A stretch of DNA of 64,000 bases from Neptunicella marina. GTDB taxonomy: Bacteria > Pseudomonadota > Gammaproteobacteria > Enterobacterales > Alteromonadaceae. The notes under the pieces were generated by a model. The model was not told the DNA's origin. It made no database searches and was given only the letters and a program-made list of their open reading frames with translations. A program made the translations under genes and the position numbers. Every line of letters starts with the position of its first letter. The first letter of the stretch is position 1. Location of the stretch: assembly GCF_014270035.1 (NCBI RefSeq), contig NZ_JACNEP010000009.1, positions 62,001-126,000 on the forward strand, read 5' to 3'. This document shows positions 27,731-36,940 of this stretch, piece after piece.

Positions 27731-29326
27731 TCAGCCGTTTTGCATTAAGGCGGTACTGATATCCAACCGGTAAATTACCGACTCAAGTTCTTCAATGCGC
27801 GCCTGCCGTTCCGGCGTCATTTTATTTTTAAAATTCTTGTGCAAATAACAGGCTTTCAGACTACGTGCCACACCTACCGAGGCAGCGCTTTCCCATTCTG
27901 TCAGATGATTAGTTTGCAATTGCTGCCACAGGTACTCCAATTGTGGCGCAGCTAAATGACTTTGCTCACATTTTTCCAAAAATTGTGCGGTTGTGAGTTG
28001 CCACATAAAACGGTCTCGTTCGTCTCTGGCTTGTTGTTTCGCCGACTCAAACAGTTGCAATCCCTCTGCAATTTTTCCTTTTGCAGCTAACGGCATGGCC
28101 TGTTGCAAGGTTGTATCCCAGGGATTGGTTGTTTGTTGATTGCTCGTATTGGAATTTGCGCCGCCGGACTGGTTGTCCTGCAGCCAAAGTTTGGTCATAT
28201 CATTGACAAAAGGCGTACCTGTATTAAATTTGAGTTCAGTGATTTGCGGGAAACGGTTAACAAACATCAGTGTGTTTTGCAGTACCGCTTGTTGCGCTTC
28301 TGTATGACCTAACCCCTCTAGTGCGGTTGCAGCATATCTGTGAGCATCAAGCCAGAACATGCTGTCGCAAAATGCATTTTCTGCCGCATTTAACAGGTCA
28401 TTAAATGCACCATTTTCCAAAAGATTTTGCAGCAGTTTTTGTCTTTCCTGTTCAATTTCAGGGAGTTGTGTCATGCCTTTATCGTTAGGCGGTAACCGTT
28501 CTATCTGCAACCAGATAGCGGTTCTGAGTAAGCTATAGGCATTTGCATCAGCCGGATTCTGCTGGCGTTTAAACTGCGCCACTTTGCGTGATACATCGAT
28601 AATGGATTTTACGGCGAGTTTGATATCTTTATCGTCGGCAATTTCCACCGGTGCTGTTGCTGCTGCAATTGAAGGTGCTGCCGGTGTGGCAGGTTTTGTC
28701 GCTGCTTGTTCATTTTTTGCTGCCGTTTGCTGCTCACTAACGGGGGCTTGTTGCTGTGCTTTTTTATCGGCTTGTGCTTTAAGATGATCATGCCAGTTAC
28801 GCACTGCACGTTTAAATGCACCAATAGACGGGCCGTTATCCTGCATCTTTTCATCACAGCAGGTCTGAATCCGGTTAATACTGTTCAGGCAACTGGCAAG
28901 TGTATCCAGCTCACTGGCTTTGGGATCCTGCGCGGTAATCAGGGGCTCAGTTTTTTCTGCTAACCAGCTAATGGCATTGGCGCGGGCTTTGACCCGTCTG
29001 ACGGGCGGAAACATATTCTCATAAAAGGTTTCGAGCATATCTGCCACTATGTTAAGCCCGCCCTCTAAACCTTTTAATCCTTGTTTTTGATATAAGGCAT
29101 GGCACAGATAACATGCGGCTACAATATCTTTACTGCGGTTGATAATAATGGTGGAAGATAAATCAACAACAGTTTGCCAGTTAATAGGTTCAGCTGACGA
29201 TACTGCTTCGAGTTTTCCCAGTTCATTAAGCATGCTTTCGTAATCGTCATCGTATTTTGCTTCTTCACCGGCGGGGAATTGTTCCGAGATTGGCGTTTTT
29301 CCGGCATTACGTAATTGTTCATCCAT
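27731..29326 (-). CDS. tssA: TssA (ImpA N-domain) assembly protein
   Basis: A 531-residue T6SS TssA protein. The N-terminal ImpA domain (about residues 20-130) contains the typical NWQTVVDLSSTIIINRSKDIVAACYL region. A Gln/Ala-rich linker (around 200-225) leads to helical middle and C-terminal parts of the VasJ-like type. TssA primes assembly and helps coordinate tube and sheath growth. The second ATG (29326) is chosen over the ATG at 29335 because GGAG lies 10 nt before it but only 1 nt from the first. It then overlaps the tagF stop by 1 nt (TAATG). Confidence 0.88.
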   Translation of the reverse strand: MDEQLRNAGKTPISEQFPAGEEAKYDDDYESMLNELGKLEAVSSAEPINWQTVVDLSSTIIINRSKDIVAACYLCHALYQKQGLKGLEGGLNIVADMLETFYENMFPPVRRVKARANAISWLAEKTEPLITAQDPKASELDTLASCLNSINRIQTCCDEKMQDNGPSIGAFKRAVRNWHDHLKAQADKKAQQQAPVSEQQTAAKNEQAATKPATPAAPSIAAATAPVEIADDKDIKLAVKSIIDVSRKVAQFKRQQNPADANAYSLLRTAIWLQIERLPPNDKGMTQLPEIEQERQKLLQNLLENGAFNDLLNAAENAFCDSMFWLDAHRYAATALEGLGHTEAQQAVLQNTLMFVNRFPQITELKFNTGTPFVNDMTKLWLQDNQSGGANSNTSNQQTTNPWDTTLQQAMPLAAKGKIAEGLQLFESAKQQARDERDRFMWQLTTAQFLEKCEQSHLAAPQLEYLWQQLQTNHLTEWESAASVGVARSLKACYLHKNFKNKMTPERQARIEELESVIYRLDISTALMQNG

Positions 29327-30000
29327 TACAGCCATTCTCCATTTAACATTGCGTGATAATCACCGATGACAGGCATTCCCTGAAAGCTAATAAAGGTAGG
29401 GGAAATGGTTTCTGTTCCTGCTGTCCACCAGTGAGTCGGGTGAGTTAATTTATTTTGAATCACTTCTTGCGCAGCTAAGGCATAACCGGCATCCAGCAGC
29501 GCTTTGCTGGCAATACCATTATGCTGCCAACCGATACGATGCTCTTTGGCAGGCAGCAATTTTGCGTTTTCGATTTGCGGAGATGGTACTTGTTGCAGCT
29601 GCTGGTCAAACTGTTCAAGTGTGGTGTCGGGTGAAAGCGTACTGAGCGCCAAATCTTCGAGTTGTTCAAACCAGTTATCCGCACTCGTGGCGAAATGCAA
29701 TAACTGTGTTTCTGGGGCGAATTCCATACCCAGCATCAAAGGAAAGTGGCGGCCAACACTATCCACACTGGGTAGCATCACACCACAAAAGGCATTATCA
29801 CTGACAATGTCAGGACTAATACAAAATCGCCAGATTGGGCTGACCAAATATTGGTTTAACCATTGCTCGGCAAGCGAAATACGACTGCTATCCATGGCCG
29901 ACTGCAGCCAGCTATCCCACTTGTTAATTAACGGGTGTGGTAATCGTCGGGAGATAAAATCTCCTTTGTCTGGTAGTTTTCCATAGAATCCGCAGCTCAT
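29326..30000 (-). CDS. tagF: TagF (DUF2094) T6SS regulator
   Basis: A 224-residue protein of the TagF family, which starts with the recognisable CGFYGKLPDKGDFISRRLP. It also has a SPIWRFCISP and a GVMLPSVDSVGRHFPLMLG element. In other species TagF represses T6SS assembly post-translationally, partly by sequestering Fha, and works alongside the PpkA/PppA switch that is also present here. It lies between tssM and tssA. No PppA domain is fused, consistent with the separate pppA gene. Confidence 0.93.
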   Translation of the reverse strand: MSCGFYGKLPDKGDFISRRLPHPLINKWDSWLQSAMDSSRISLAEQWLNQYLVSPIWRFCISPDIVSDNAFCGVMLPSVDSVGRHFPLMLGMEFAPETQLLHFATSADNWFEQLEDLALSTLSPDTTLEQFDQQLQQVPSPQIENAKLLPAKEHRIGWQHNGIASKALLDAGYALAAQEVIQNKLTHPTHWWTAGTETISPTFISFQGMPVIGDYHAMLNGEWL

Positions 30001-30010
30001 GGTGATTTCC

Positions 30011-33000
30011 TTATAACGACTCCGGGCAACCCATCAATCGTAAATCCTGACTGATAAAAGGGTTGTAGACTGAGTCTGCGCGAACTTCATAACCGGCTTT
30101 TAATCCTCCCAGTTCAAAGGTTACCCGGAATCGGTCGCGGTTAGATGAGCTGTGTTTTTCACCTTTATCCATTAGCCGGAACCAGGCCCAGGGCCCATCC
30201 GTGCTGATATTGGTCGCTGCCTGACTGCTGAGGTTACGTACCGACAAACGTGCACGTTCGAATCCTCCTGTGGGTGGCCATACAATGCGGGTCAGACGCG
30301 CAGGACCATGTTGGTAAGTAATGCGTTGATCGCCCAGTTCAATCAGACTCTGACTGGCTTTGGCGTCCAGTTGAATTGGCATTACCTGAAATGACAGGCT
30401 GGGTGAGGTGGCATTGCCCATAAAGTAGGTTTGGCGAATGCGCTGGGCTCTTTCAAAATAAGCGATAATTTGTGGATTAATTTCCAGTGTTGCGCCAGCG
30501 TTATTAACCAGGGACCAGGGGTTGGTGCTGGTATCGATAAAGCTGGATAAATAGGTTTTGAAAAAGTCATCCAGCAACCCGGCGGGTCCAAAGAACCGGC
30601 TGAAATCACTCAGATTAATGTCATTTGCACTACTTGGATTTATCGGGTAACGACTACCAATCGCCTGATGACAGAAACTTAATACCGACGATTGCCATAC
30701 CTGATTAAAGCGTTCACGGGAATTGCGTACCAGCACCATGTTACTCTCACGCACCAGACTGTATAACCAATGCCTGAGCGGTTCTGGCTGGCGGTTCGCT
30801 TCAAGCTGAATTCGGCGCATGACGCCTTGCAGGCTGGAGTTGGCATCGGCGGTGGTTAAACCCAGACCGCCAGAATTAATGGTGGCATCCACTGCGCTTA
30901 AGGCTAAAAATAGTTCATTCAGATTAGATAAAGTTGCGGTAATCGGTGCGGGTGTCTGATCGCGTTGTTTAATGATTTCATGTAAACGTGCGAAATGGCG
31001 ATCCACCACTGCAGCGGGATCTTTGTTCTGGCTAATATTGGCCACATCACCGGCTTTTTCCAGTAAGGCATTGACCTGCTGTTTTATTCTGCTGATACGG
31101 TCTGATTCGTCAACGACATCAATAAAATCAGCACTGGAACTGGCCAGTACTGTCTGTTCACCAATATGCACCAGTAAACTCTTAATTGGCGAGGTGTCGG
31201 CAGATAAGTCTTTAACTTTCTGCGCACCATCAGCAAAAGAATCAAACTGGGCAATATCCAGATCGTTTAGATAGTGATCCCACTCGCGCACATAATCGGC
31301 AAAGTATAGTTTGGTCACATCCTGATATAGCTCTTCAATTTGTTTATCGTTAAGCGCTTCTCTTTCACTTTCACGTAATACCCAGGTTTCTTTGGCTGCC
31401 TGCTCTGCTGCGCTTTCGCCATTTTTGAGCAGCACATCGTGATAGCCCTGTAAAGTAAATAACCCCGGTAAACCTTTGCTTAGCGGAGCGCCACTTTTAA
31501 AACGAAAATAACGGGCTGCATCAGCACCAATATTATCGATAATGCGCCATTCTCCGAGTTTACGTGCCATCGGGGAGCGCTTAATCTGGCCATACACTCG
31601 TTCTGCCAAACTTTGACGCGCAAGGGTTAAACGTACGTTCTCTACCAGGCGACCCTGCAATGGCATAGGTTTTATGTCATCGGTTTCCAGCAATGCCTGA
31701 AGATGACCAACAATTTGTTCCCGAATCACTTTATTGGATGCGCCGGGTAATTGGTTAGCCCAGTCGGTGGTTACCCAGATACTGACTTCATCTGCATCGT
31801 AACGACCGGGGTGGCCCAGCATCAGATAGACTTTTAAAGCGGCGTATAAAAATTGCCCCTTGCTAATTTGATTATTATCTACCAGTTGTTTTTCGAGACG
31901 TTCAATGACTCTTGGCATTAACACATTGTTGAGTGCTCGTTTATAAGCATCAATGGCAACCGGGCCAATTTTATCGCCCTGATACAAGCCCATGCCCATC
32001 AAAAACGGAATGCTTTTATCCTGATCGGCATAGCCACCCTGAATATTCCGTAACATGTTCAAATAGGGCAGGATTTCGGTGATTTCGCCACGGCTATCTA
32101 CCAAATTTTGCGACACGTTCTCGTAGCTGGCGACTTGTTGCTCGACGTCCGCGATATAGTCCAGATTGTTCTGGTAGCTGCTGTACCAGCCTATTATCAT
32201 CAATATAAAAAAGATACCGGCAAGGCTATAACCAATGCGTTCAACCCACGCCCTGTGTTTTGCCCAGAAGCCGGTACTGATGCCTAACTCAGCCTCGGTA
32301 AAAATTACCTGCTTAAGCAAACGGGTCAGGAAATAACTGCGGCCCGGGCCACTGAATGCAGGTTTTGCCTGAGCCTGCAATCCAAAAGCGCGGGATACGG
32401 AACCGATTAAACGGTCTATAGGGGTACCTTCCTGTGTGCCACTGGAAAAATAAACCCCACGCAGCAGGTTTTTTTGTTCGTACTGGGATGGCGCAAAAAC
32501 CTCGTTTAAAAAGCGGCTGATGGCTGGTTTTAAACCGGCAAATTGCTCAGGAAACCCCTGAATTCTGGCGCGTTTGTTGTAATCAAATTCTGCTTGTATG
32601 CGGGGTAATAGCTTTTTATCAAGCTGACTGACCAGCTGAGAAAATTGCTGTTCGAATTGTTGTGTGAGCTGTTCTGCACTTTCAGATTGCGACAACTCGA
32701 AAGTCATGCCCCATATCTGCTCACGCTGGCGTTGATCCATGTCGTCAAAAAATTCCATAAAGCCATCGAGCAAATCGGCTTTAGTAAAAATCAGGTAAAC
32801 CGGCACCTGTACTTTAAGGGTTTCATTAATTTCCTGCAGGCGCTTACGCACGGCTCTGGCATGCATTTGTAGCCCTTGTTCGCTCTGACCAATAATGTCG
32901 GTGAGACTAAATGCCAGTAATACGCCGTTTAACGGCTTACGTCCGCGATGCTTTTTGAGCAATTGTAAAAAACCACCCCAGGCTTGTTTATCCACGCTTT

Positions 33001-33595
33001 CATCGCTGTCCTGTGTGGTATAGCGGCCTGCGGTGTCGAGTAATACCGCTTCATTGGTAAACCACCAGTCACAGTTACGTGTTCCGCCCACTCCTTTAAC
33101 CGGATCGGAGCCAAATCCTTCCTGTAAAGGAAAATTAAGTCCTGAATTTTTTAAAGCCGTGGTTTTGCCGGCGCCGGGTGGACCAATGATGACGTACCAT
33201 GGTAATTGGTACAGATATTTAAAACCGCCGCTGCCGCCCAAACGCGATTTTTTAAGGGTTTGTAAGGCTTGTTTAAAGCGCTGTTGCAACTGCTCAACTT
33301 CACCCTGACTCGCTTCCTGCTGCAGGTTGTCTTGTGCATTGCCGGTTAGCGTGTTGATGATTGCCTGATTGGTCTTTTTTTGTTTGAGTGATTTATAAAG
33401 ATTCCAGCCTATCCAGATAGCGATAACCAGCGCGATAAAAATGATGCGTGTTGTTTCATCGCCAAGCGGCATCCAGTTGCCAAAAGCCAGTAACTGCCCG
33501 ATGTACCAGATAAACAAACATAAAAACAACATGCCAATAACTGACAGTACCCAGCGACTGGTAAGAAATTGAAAAATCTTTTTAAACACGCCCAT
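30011..33595 (-). CDS. tssM: TssM (IcmF) inner-membrane channel protein
   Basis: A 1194-residue T6SS membrane-complex protein. Two N-terminal TM helices (about residues 12-32 and 44-64) precede a cytoplasmic NTPase-like domain with Walker A GPPGAGKTTALKNSG and DTAGRYTTQD. A third TM (around residue 460, GIFFILMIIGWYSSY) starts the large periplasmic part, which reaches TssJ at the outer membrane. The Walker A site is intact, unlike in some TssM proteins. The C-terminal beta domain (WPPTGGFERARLSV and DGPWAWFRLMDKG) matches the family. The gene follows tssL by 24 nt. Confidence 0.97.
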   Translation of the reverse strand: MGVFKKIFQFLTSRWVLSVIGMLFLCLFIWYIGQLLAFGNWMPLGDETTRIIFIALVIAIWIGWNLYKSLKQKKTNQAIINTLTGNAQDNLQQEASQGEVEQLQQRFKQALQTLKKSRLGGSGGFKYLYQLPWYVIIGPPGAGKTTALKNSGLNFPLQEGFGSDPVKGVGGTRNCDWWFTNEAVLLDTAGRYTTQDSDESVDKQAWGGFLQLLKKHRGRKPLNGVLLAFSLTDIIGQSEQGLQMHARAVRKRLQEINETLKVQVPVYLIFTKADLLDGFMEFFDDMDQRQREQIWGMTFELSQSESAEQLTQQFEQQFSQLVSQLDKKLLPRIQAEFDYNKRARIQGFPEQFAGLKPAISRFLNEVFAPSQYEQKNLLRGVYFSSGTQEGTPIDRLIGSVSRAFGLQAQAKPAFSGPGRSYFLTRLLKQVIFTEAELGISTGFWAKHRAWVERIGYSLAGIFFILMIIGWYSSYQNNLDYIADVEQQVASYENVSQNLVDSRGEITEILPYLNMLRNIQGGYADQDKSIPFLMGMGLYQGDKIGPVAIDAYKRALNNVLMPRVIERLEKQLVDNNQISKGQFLYAALKVYLMLGHPGRYDADEVSIWVTTDWANQLPGASNKVIREQIVGHLQALLETDDIKPMPLQGRLVENVRLTLARQSLAERVYGQIKRSPMARKLGEWRIIDNIGADAARYFRFKSGAPLSKGLPGLFTLQGYHDVLLKNGESAAEQAAKETWVLRESEREALNDKQIEELYQDVTKLYFADYVREWDHYLNDLDIAQFDSFADGAQKVKDLSADTSPIKSLLVHIGEQTVLASSSADFIDVVDESDRISRIKQQVNALLEKAGDVANISQNKDPAAVVDRHFARLHEIIKQRDQTPAPITATLSNLNELFLALSAVDATINSGGLGLTTADANSSLQGVMRRIQLEANRQPEPLRHWLYSLVRESNMVLVRNSRERFNQVWQSSVLSFCHQAIGSRYPINPSSANDINLSDFSRFFGPAGLLDDFFKTYLSSFIDTSTNPWSLVNNAGATLEINPQIIAYFERAQRIRQTYFMGNATSPSLSFQVMPIQLDAKASQSLIELGDQRITYQHGPARLTRIVWPPTGGFERARLSVRNLSSQAATNISTDGPWAWFRLMDKGEKHSSSNRDRFRVTFELGGLKAGYEVRADSVYNPFISQDLRLMGCPESL

Positions 33596-33619
33596 ATCCC
33601 TAATCTGTTGAGTGCCGGT

Positions 33620-34993
33620 TTAATATGATCGGATAAACAATTCGATACGCCGGTTTTGTTGCCTGCCCTGCGCCGTTTCGTTACTGGCGACTGGCTCGGT
33701 ATCTGCTTTGCCTTGTGCTACCAGCTTGCTGTTATCAACACCTGCAGCAACCAGTTCACGCACGATGGCTTTGGCTCTTTCATCTGATAAATGCCAGTTA
33801 GACGGAAAGCGCAATGTACGAATTTTTTGGCTGTCGGTATGGCCGGAAACCACAATCGGGCCCGGTAACTCGGTTAACACATCGGCCAGGCGGTCAAATA
33901 ATGGCCGGTATGATGCAGCCATATCCGCACTGCCAGACGGGAAAAGACCATTGTTGTGCACGGTGATTTTGATGCCATAAGCTTGCTGAACGATGGACAA
34001 CTGGCCGTTACTGATCGCATTGGCCATGGTGCCGTTTAGCGTTTTAAACAGACTATCAAGATTAATGCTGGATAAACCCGGATCAACCAGCGGCTGATCA
34101 AGAGTCTGGCGTGACTGGATCATTTGTGGCACTTCACGACCCAATTTGCCTATATCGTTAAACACCGCATCTGAGTCATCATTTAATGCAAAAAAGAACG
34201 CCACATAAATCAGGGTTAGCAGACCGCCTATTACCGCAACCACCACCCACCAGGGAAATAATTTGGCTACTGTTGGACGGCCGTCTGCTGCAGGCTGCCA
34301 GTGTTCAGACAGTTCAGATCCCGGCTCTTGCTGAAAAGGTTTTAAGGTGTGATAAACGCCCTGAGTAATCTGATCGAGTGCAGCCCGTCCATTGTCCTGT
34401 ACCGCAAACTTGCCCTGAAATCCAAGGCTAAGGCAGTGATACATGAGTTCCAGGATTGGCACATTCTGTGCCGGTGCATCAGATTTACGCGCCAGAATCT
34501 GGAAAAAACGTTCACCGCCTGTGGTGTCATTATGCAAGGTACTTAACAGTCCACTATGACTCCATATACTATGGTGTCCCCACGGAGTGTTAAGCACAAT
34601 TTCATCCAGATAAGCACACAAAATATAGCGGGCTTCGTAGGCGACATCCGGAGCAATGCCTTGATTGATCACATTTTTTTCAAATTGCTGCATTAAGCCA
34701 CAAATATGTTTATGTAATCCGCCAACATCCTGATGCTGAGGGGTATTACGTAATTGTCTTGCCAGTGAAAAAATCACCGTGGCAGCATTAATTAACGGGT
34801 TGTGGCTGGCAACACCTGCGGTTTGAATCGTGTGGGAAGTATTATCCATTTGGCCGGATAAACTGGCCGGTGCAGACTGAGGTGTAACCTGTTGATCTGG
34901 TGATGGTGCCTGAGCAGGCTGACTGGTTTCAGTTGAGCGCCGTCTGCCGGGTGATGGCATAATTACCGTACGATCGAGATCATCATTACTCAT
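33620..34993 (-). CDS. tssL: TssL (DotU) with C-terminal OmpA peptidoglycan-binding domain
   Basis: A 457-residue evolved TssL. After a Pro/Gln-rich N-terminal tail, the DotU domain (about 65-240) has ARYILCAYLDEIVLNTPWG and a LELMYHCLSLGFQGKF block. One TM (WWVVVAVIGGLLTLIYVAFF) follows. The C-terminus is an OmpA/MotB domain (VVSGHTDSQKIRTLRFPSNWHLSDERA through GRQQNRRIELFI) that should bind peptidoglycan and anchor the complex. The T-V-I-M motif near the start (DRTVIMPSPG) is close to sites used by FHA-binding or kinase-target sequences, a speculative remark. Confidence 0.96.
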   Translation of the reverse strand: MSNDDLDRTVIMPSPGRRRSTETSQPAQAPSPDQQVTPQSAPASLSGQMDNTSHTIQTAGVASHNPLINAATVIFSLARQLRNTPQHQDVGGLHKHICGLMQQFEKNVINQGIAPDVAYEARYILCAYLDEIVLNTPWGHHSIWSHSGLLSTLHNDTTGGERFFQILARKSDAPAQNVPILELMYHCLSLGFQGKFAVQDNGRAALDQITQGVYHTLKPFQQEPGSELSEHWQPAADGRPTVAKLFPWWVVVAVIGGLLTLIYVAFFFALNDDSDAVFNDIGKLGREVPQMIQSRQTLDQPLVDPGLSSINLDSLFKTLNGTMANAISNGQLSIVQQAYGIKITVHNNGLFPSGSADMAASYRPLFDRLADVLTELPGPIVVSGHTDSQKIRTLRFPSNWHLSDERAKAIVRELVAAGVDNSKLVAQGKADTEPVASNETAQGRQQNRRIELFIRSY

Positions 34994-34994
34994 A

Positions 34995-36317
34995 TTATTG
35001 CCTCACCGCCCAAAAGCTCATGTCCAGTCCCGGATATTGCCCAGCAACATGAAAAGCCAGACTGCCGGATTTTTGAATATCCTCCCAGGCTGCACTTGTA
35101 GTGTTGATTTGAAAATAGGTGGTGCCTGCATGAAAGGGGATTTGTCTGGGCGCTGCTGGCATTGGACTAATTGCCACGCCGGGCAGCGATTTATTGATTA
35201 ATTGTGCAATTTTTTCCACTGCGCCAATTTTAAGGTGACCCGGAAAAGCCTGGCGTAGCGTGTCATCTGGCACATCGGCTTTAATTGCCAGCACAAACAT
35301 GGCTTTACGCAGCATTTCCTGATTGCCCACAGAACAGGTACGTATTCCGTATTGGTTTGGCTGACTTAAATCTATTTGGGTTGCAGCTGTTTCCAGCACC
35401 GCGCTCAGGCTTTCGCGTAAACAACTCATCACCTGTAAAAAACTTTGCTGCAAATTGTTGTGCTGATAATCATCAAATTGCGGCGGGCGGCGTTCTTTGC
35501 GGGTAAAGGTTGAGAGTTCGCCGCTAATTTGCAATAGCTGTTGATAAAAGTGCAACGGATGTAAATCAGGTAATACACTTAGCTGATGTATTAGTGGTTC
35601 AAAGCGGTTAATCGCCTGTAACAATAAAAAGTCTGATATTTCGGTGCTGGTGCGCCCCGCGCCCGATACTCTGCCAGCCAGACTCTCTGCACGTTGATGC
35701 AACATGCCTTCCAGTTCAGTCATATAACCATGCAGAATGGGTTGCTGATTAGTACTTAAACTGGGAGGAATAAAGTCTTCATTTAAGATAATGTTTTTAT
35801 CAGCACCCACCTGTACTACTTCGGCCACCGCAAGAGTATGGAAGGCGTCCAGCTCTTCGTTATCTGCTGCCAGTTTAAACCGGGGGCTGCCGACTGTGAT
35901 CTCAACCTGCTCGCTGTCACTGGTTGCATTATCTGATATGGCTAATGAACAGGACTGATAACGTATGTGGCTGTCTTCTGCGACATCACTGAATTCCTGT
36001 GTTTTTGAGCGGGAAATGGGTAAACATAAAAACAGTTTTTTATCCTGCATATCGTCAGTAATATCCAGCTCAAGTTGCTGATTATCCAAACTAAATGCCA
36101 CACCATCAGGCAAAACGCCGGTTGCAGATCGCAGCGAAAACTTGCCCGTTTTCAACAAGTCATGGTCAATTTCCAGCTGGCTAAATCCCCAGCGATAAAT
36201 TTGCAGTCCCTGTAAACTGGTTTTGACCAGATGTTGAGTATGTCGGTCCTGTTGCTGAAAGTGCTGAGGCCGCAGGAATAAACCTTCCGACCATACTACT
36301 CTGTCATTCACTGCCAT
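34995..36317 (-). CDS. tssK: TssK baseplate-membrane complex linker
   Basis: A 440-residue TssK. The start VVWSEGLFLRPQHFQQQDRH is diagnostic. Further blocks are RPPQFDDYQHNNL in the middle and the C-terminal YFQINTTSAAWEDIQKSG with a final SFWAVRQ. Trimeric TssK links the baseplate wedges to the TssL/TssM membrane complex. It lies 1 nt from tssL (TGA/ATG spacing) and 25 nt from tssJ. Length is normal. Confidence 0.96.
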   Translation of the reverse strand: MAVNDRVVWSEGLFLRPQHFQQQDRHTQHLVKTSLQGLQIYRWGFSQLEIDHDLLKTGKFSLRSATGVLPDGVAFSLDNQQLELDITDDMQDKKLFLCLPISRSKTQEFSDVAEDSHIRYQSCSLAISDNATSDSEQVEITVGSPRFKLAADNEELDAFHTLAVAEVVQVGADKNIILNEDFIPPSLSTNQQPILHGYMTELEGMLHQRAESLAGRVSGAGRTSTEISDFLLLQAINRFEPLIHQLSVLPDLHPLHFYQQLLQISGELSTFTRKERRPPQFDDYQHNNLQQSFLQVMSCLRESLSAVLETAATQIDLSQPNQYGIRTCSVGNQEMLRKAMFVLAIKADVPDDTLRQAFPGHLKIGAVEKIAQLINKSLPGVAISPMPAAPRQIPFHAGTTYFQINTTSAAWEDIQKSGSLAFHVAGQYPGLDMSFWAVRQ

Positions 36318-36342
36318 AAGGTTCTTCCATGTTCATTACGGG

Positions 36343-36837
36343 TTATTCGCTACTGAGGGTGATTTGCGTACCCTTTAGCTGAATTTGAATATCGGTACTG
36401 GAATCAGGTTCAATCAATACTGTACGTTTCCAGGAGGCGTTATTGATATCACGGAAGGCAGCCATCACCGCCAGATACTGAGTTTGCTCATTAAGCTCAC
36501 GACTGAGCTCGCTGGATTGGCCGGGTACCAGTTCCAGATCGAAATGGCTGATATAATCCTGAGCCAGAATAGCGGCACCATTGCCATAAAGGCTGAAAAA
36601 GTCAGCATTATTGAAGTTGTTAACCGCTTTTAGCTCAAAAATACGTACCAGAACGGGTGACGGCCTGCCGTCAATGTCCGGATTAATATCATTGGCTACC
36701 TGTATATTCAGGTCGACATGTGTCATCACTGAAAATACATCTTTAACTGCGTTGGTTGCCCCGCAAGCGCATAGCAATAGCATTAACATCCCTGCTGCCA
36801 GCTGCCTGAAGGCCTTTAAATACAGGCCTTGTAACAT
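36343..36837 (-). CDS. tssJ: TssJ outer-membrane lipoprotein
   Basis: A 164-residue lipoprotein with a signal peptide ending at LCAC (Cys25). The mature part has family features: VDLNIQVANDINPDIDGRPSPVLVRIFELKAV followed by FSLYGN and a FDLELVPGQS element. TssJ anchors the T6SS trans-envelope complex in the outer membrane and binds the TssM periplasmic end. It stands between fha (103-nt gap) and tssK. Confidence 0.95.
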   Translation of the reverse strand: MLQGLYLKAFRQLAAGMLMLLLCACGATNAVKDVFSVMTHVDLNIQVANDINPDIDGRPSPVLVRIFELKAVNNFNNADFFSLYGNGAAILAQDYISHFDLELVPGQSSELSRELNEQTQYLAVMAAFRDINNASWKRTVLIEPDSSTDIQIQLKGTQITLSSE

Positions 36838-36940
36838 AAATTGCCCTTACCTTGTTAAGCCTCAATGCTGCTAAGGCGGATGGGTGTTTTTTGTGCAGGT
36901 TAAATATTGAACACCTAGCTAAAGTGATATTCAACCTTTT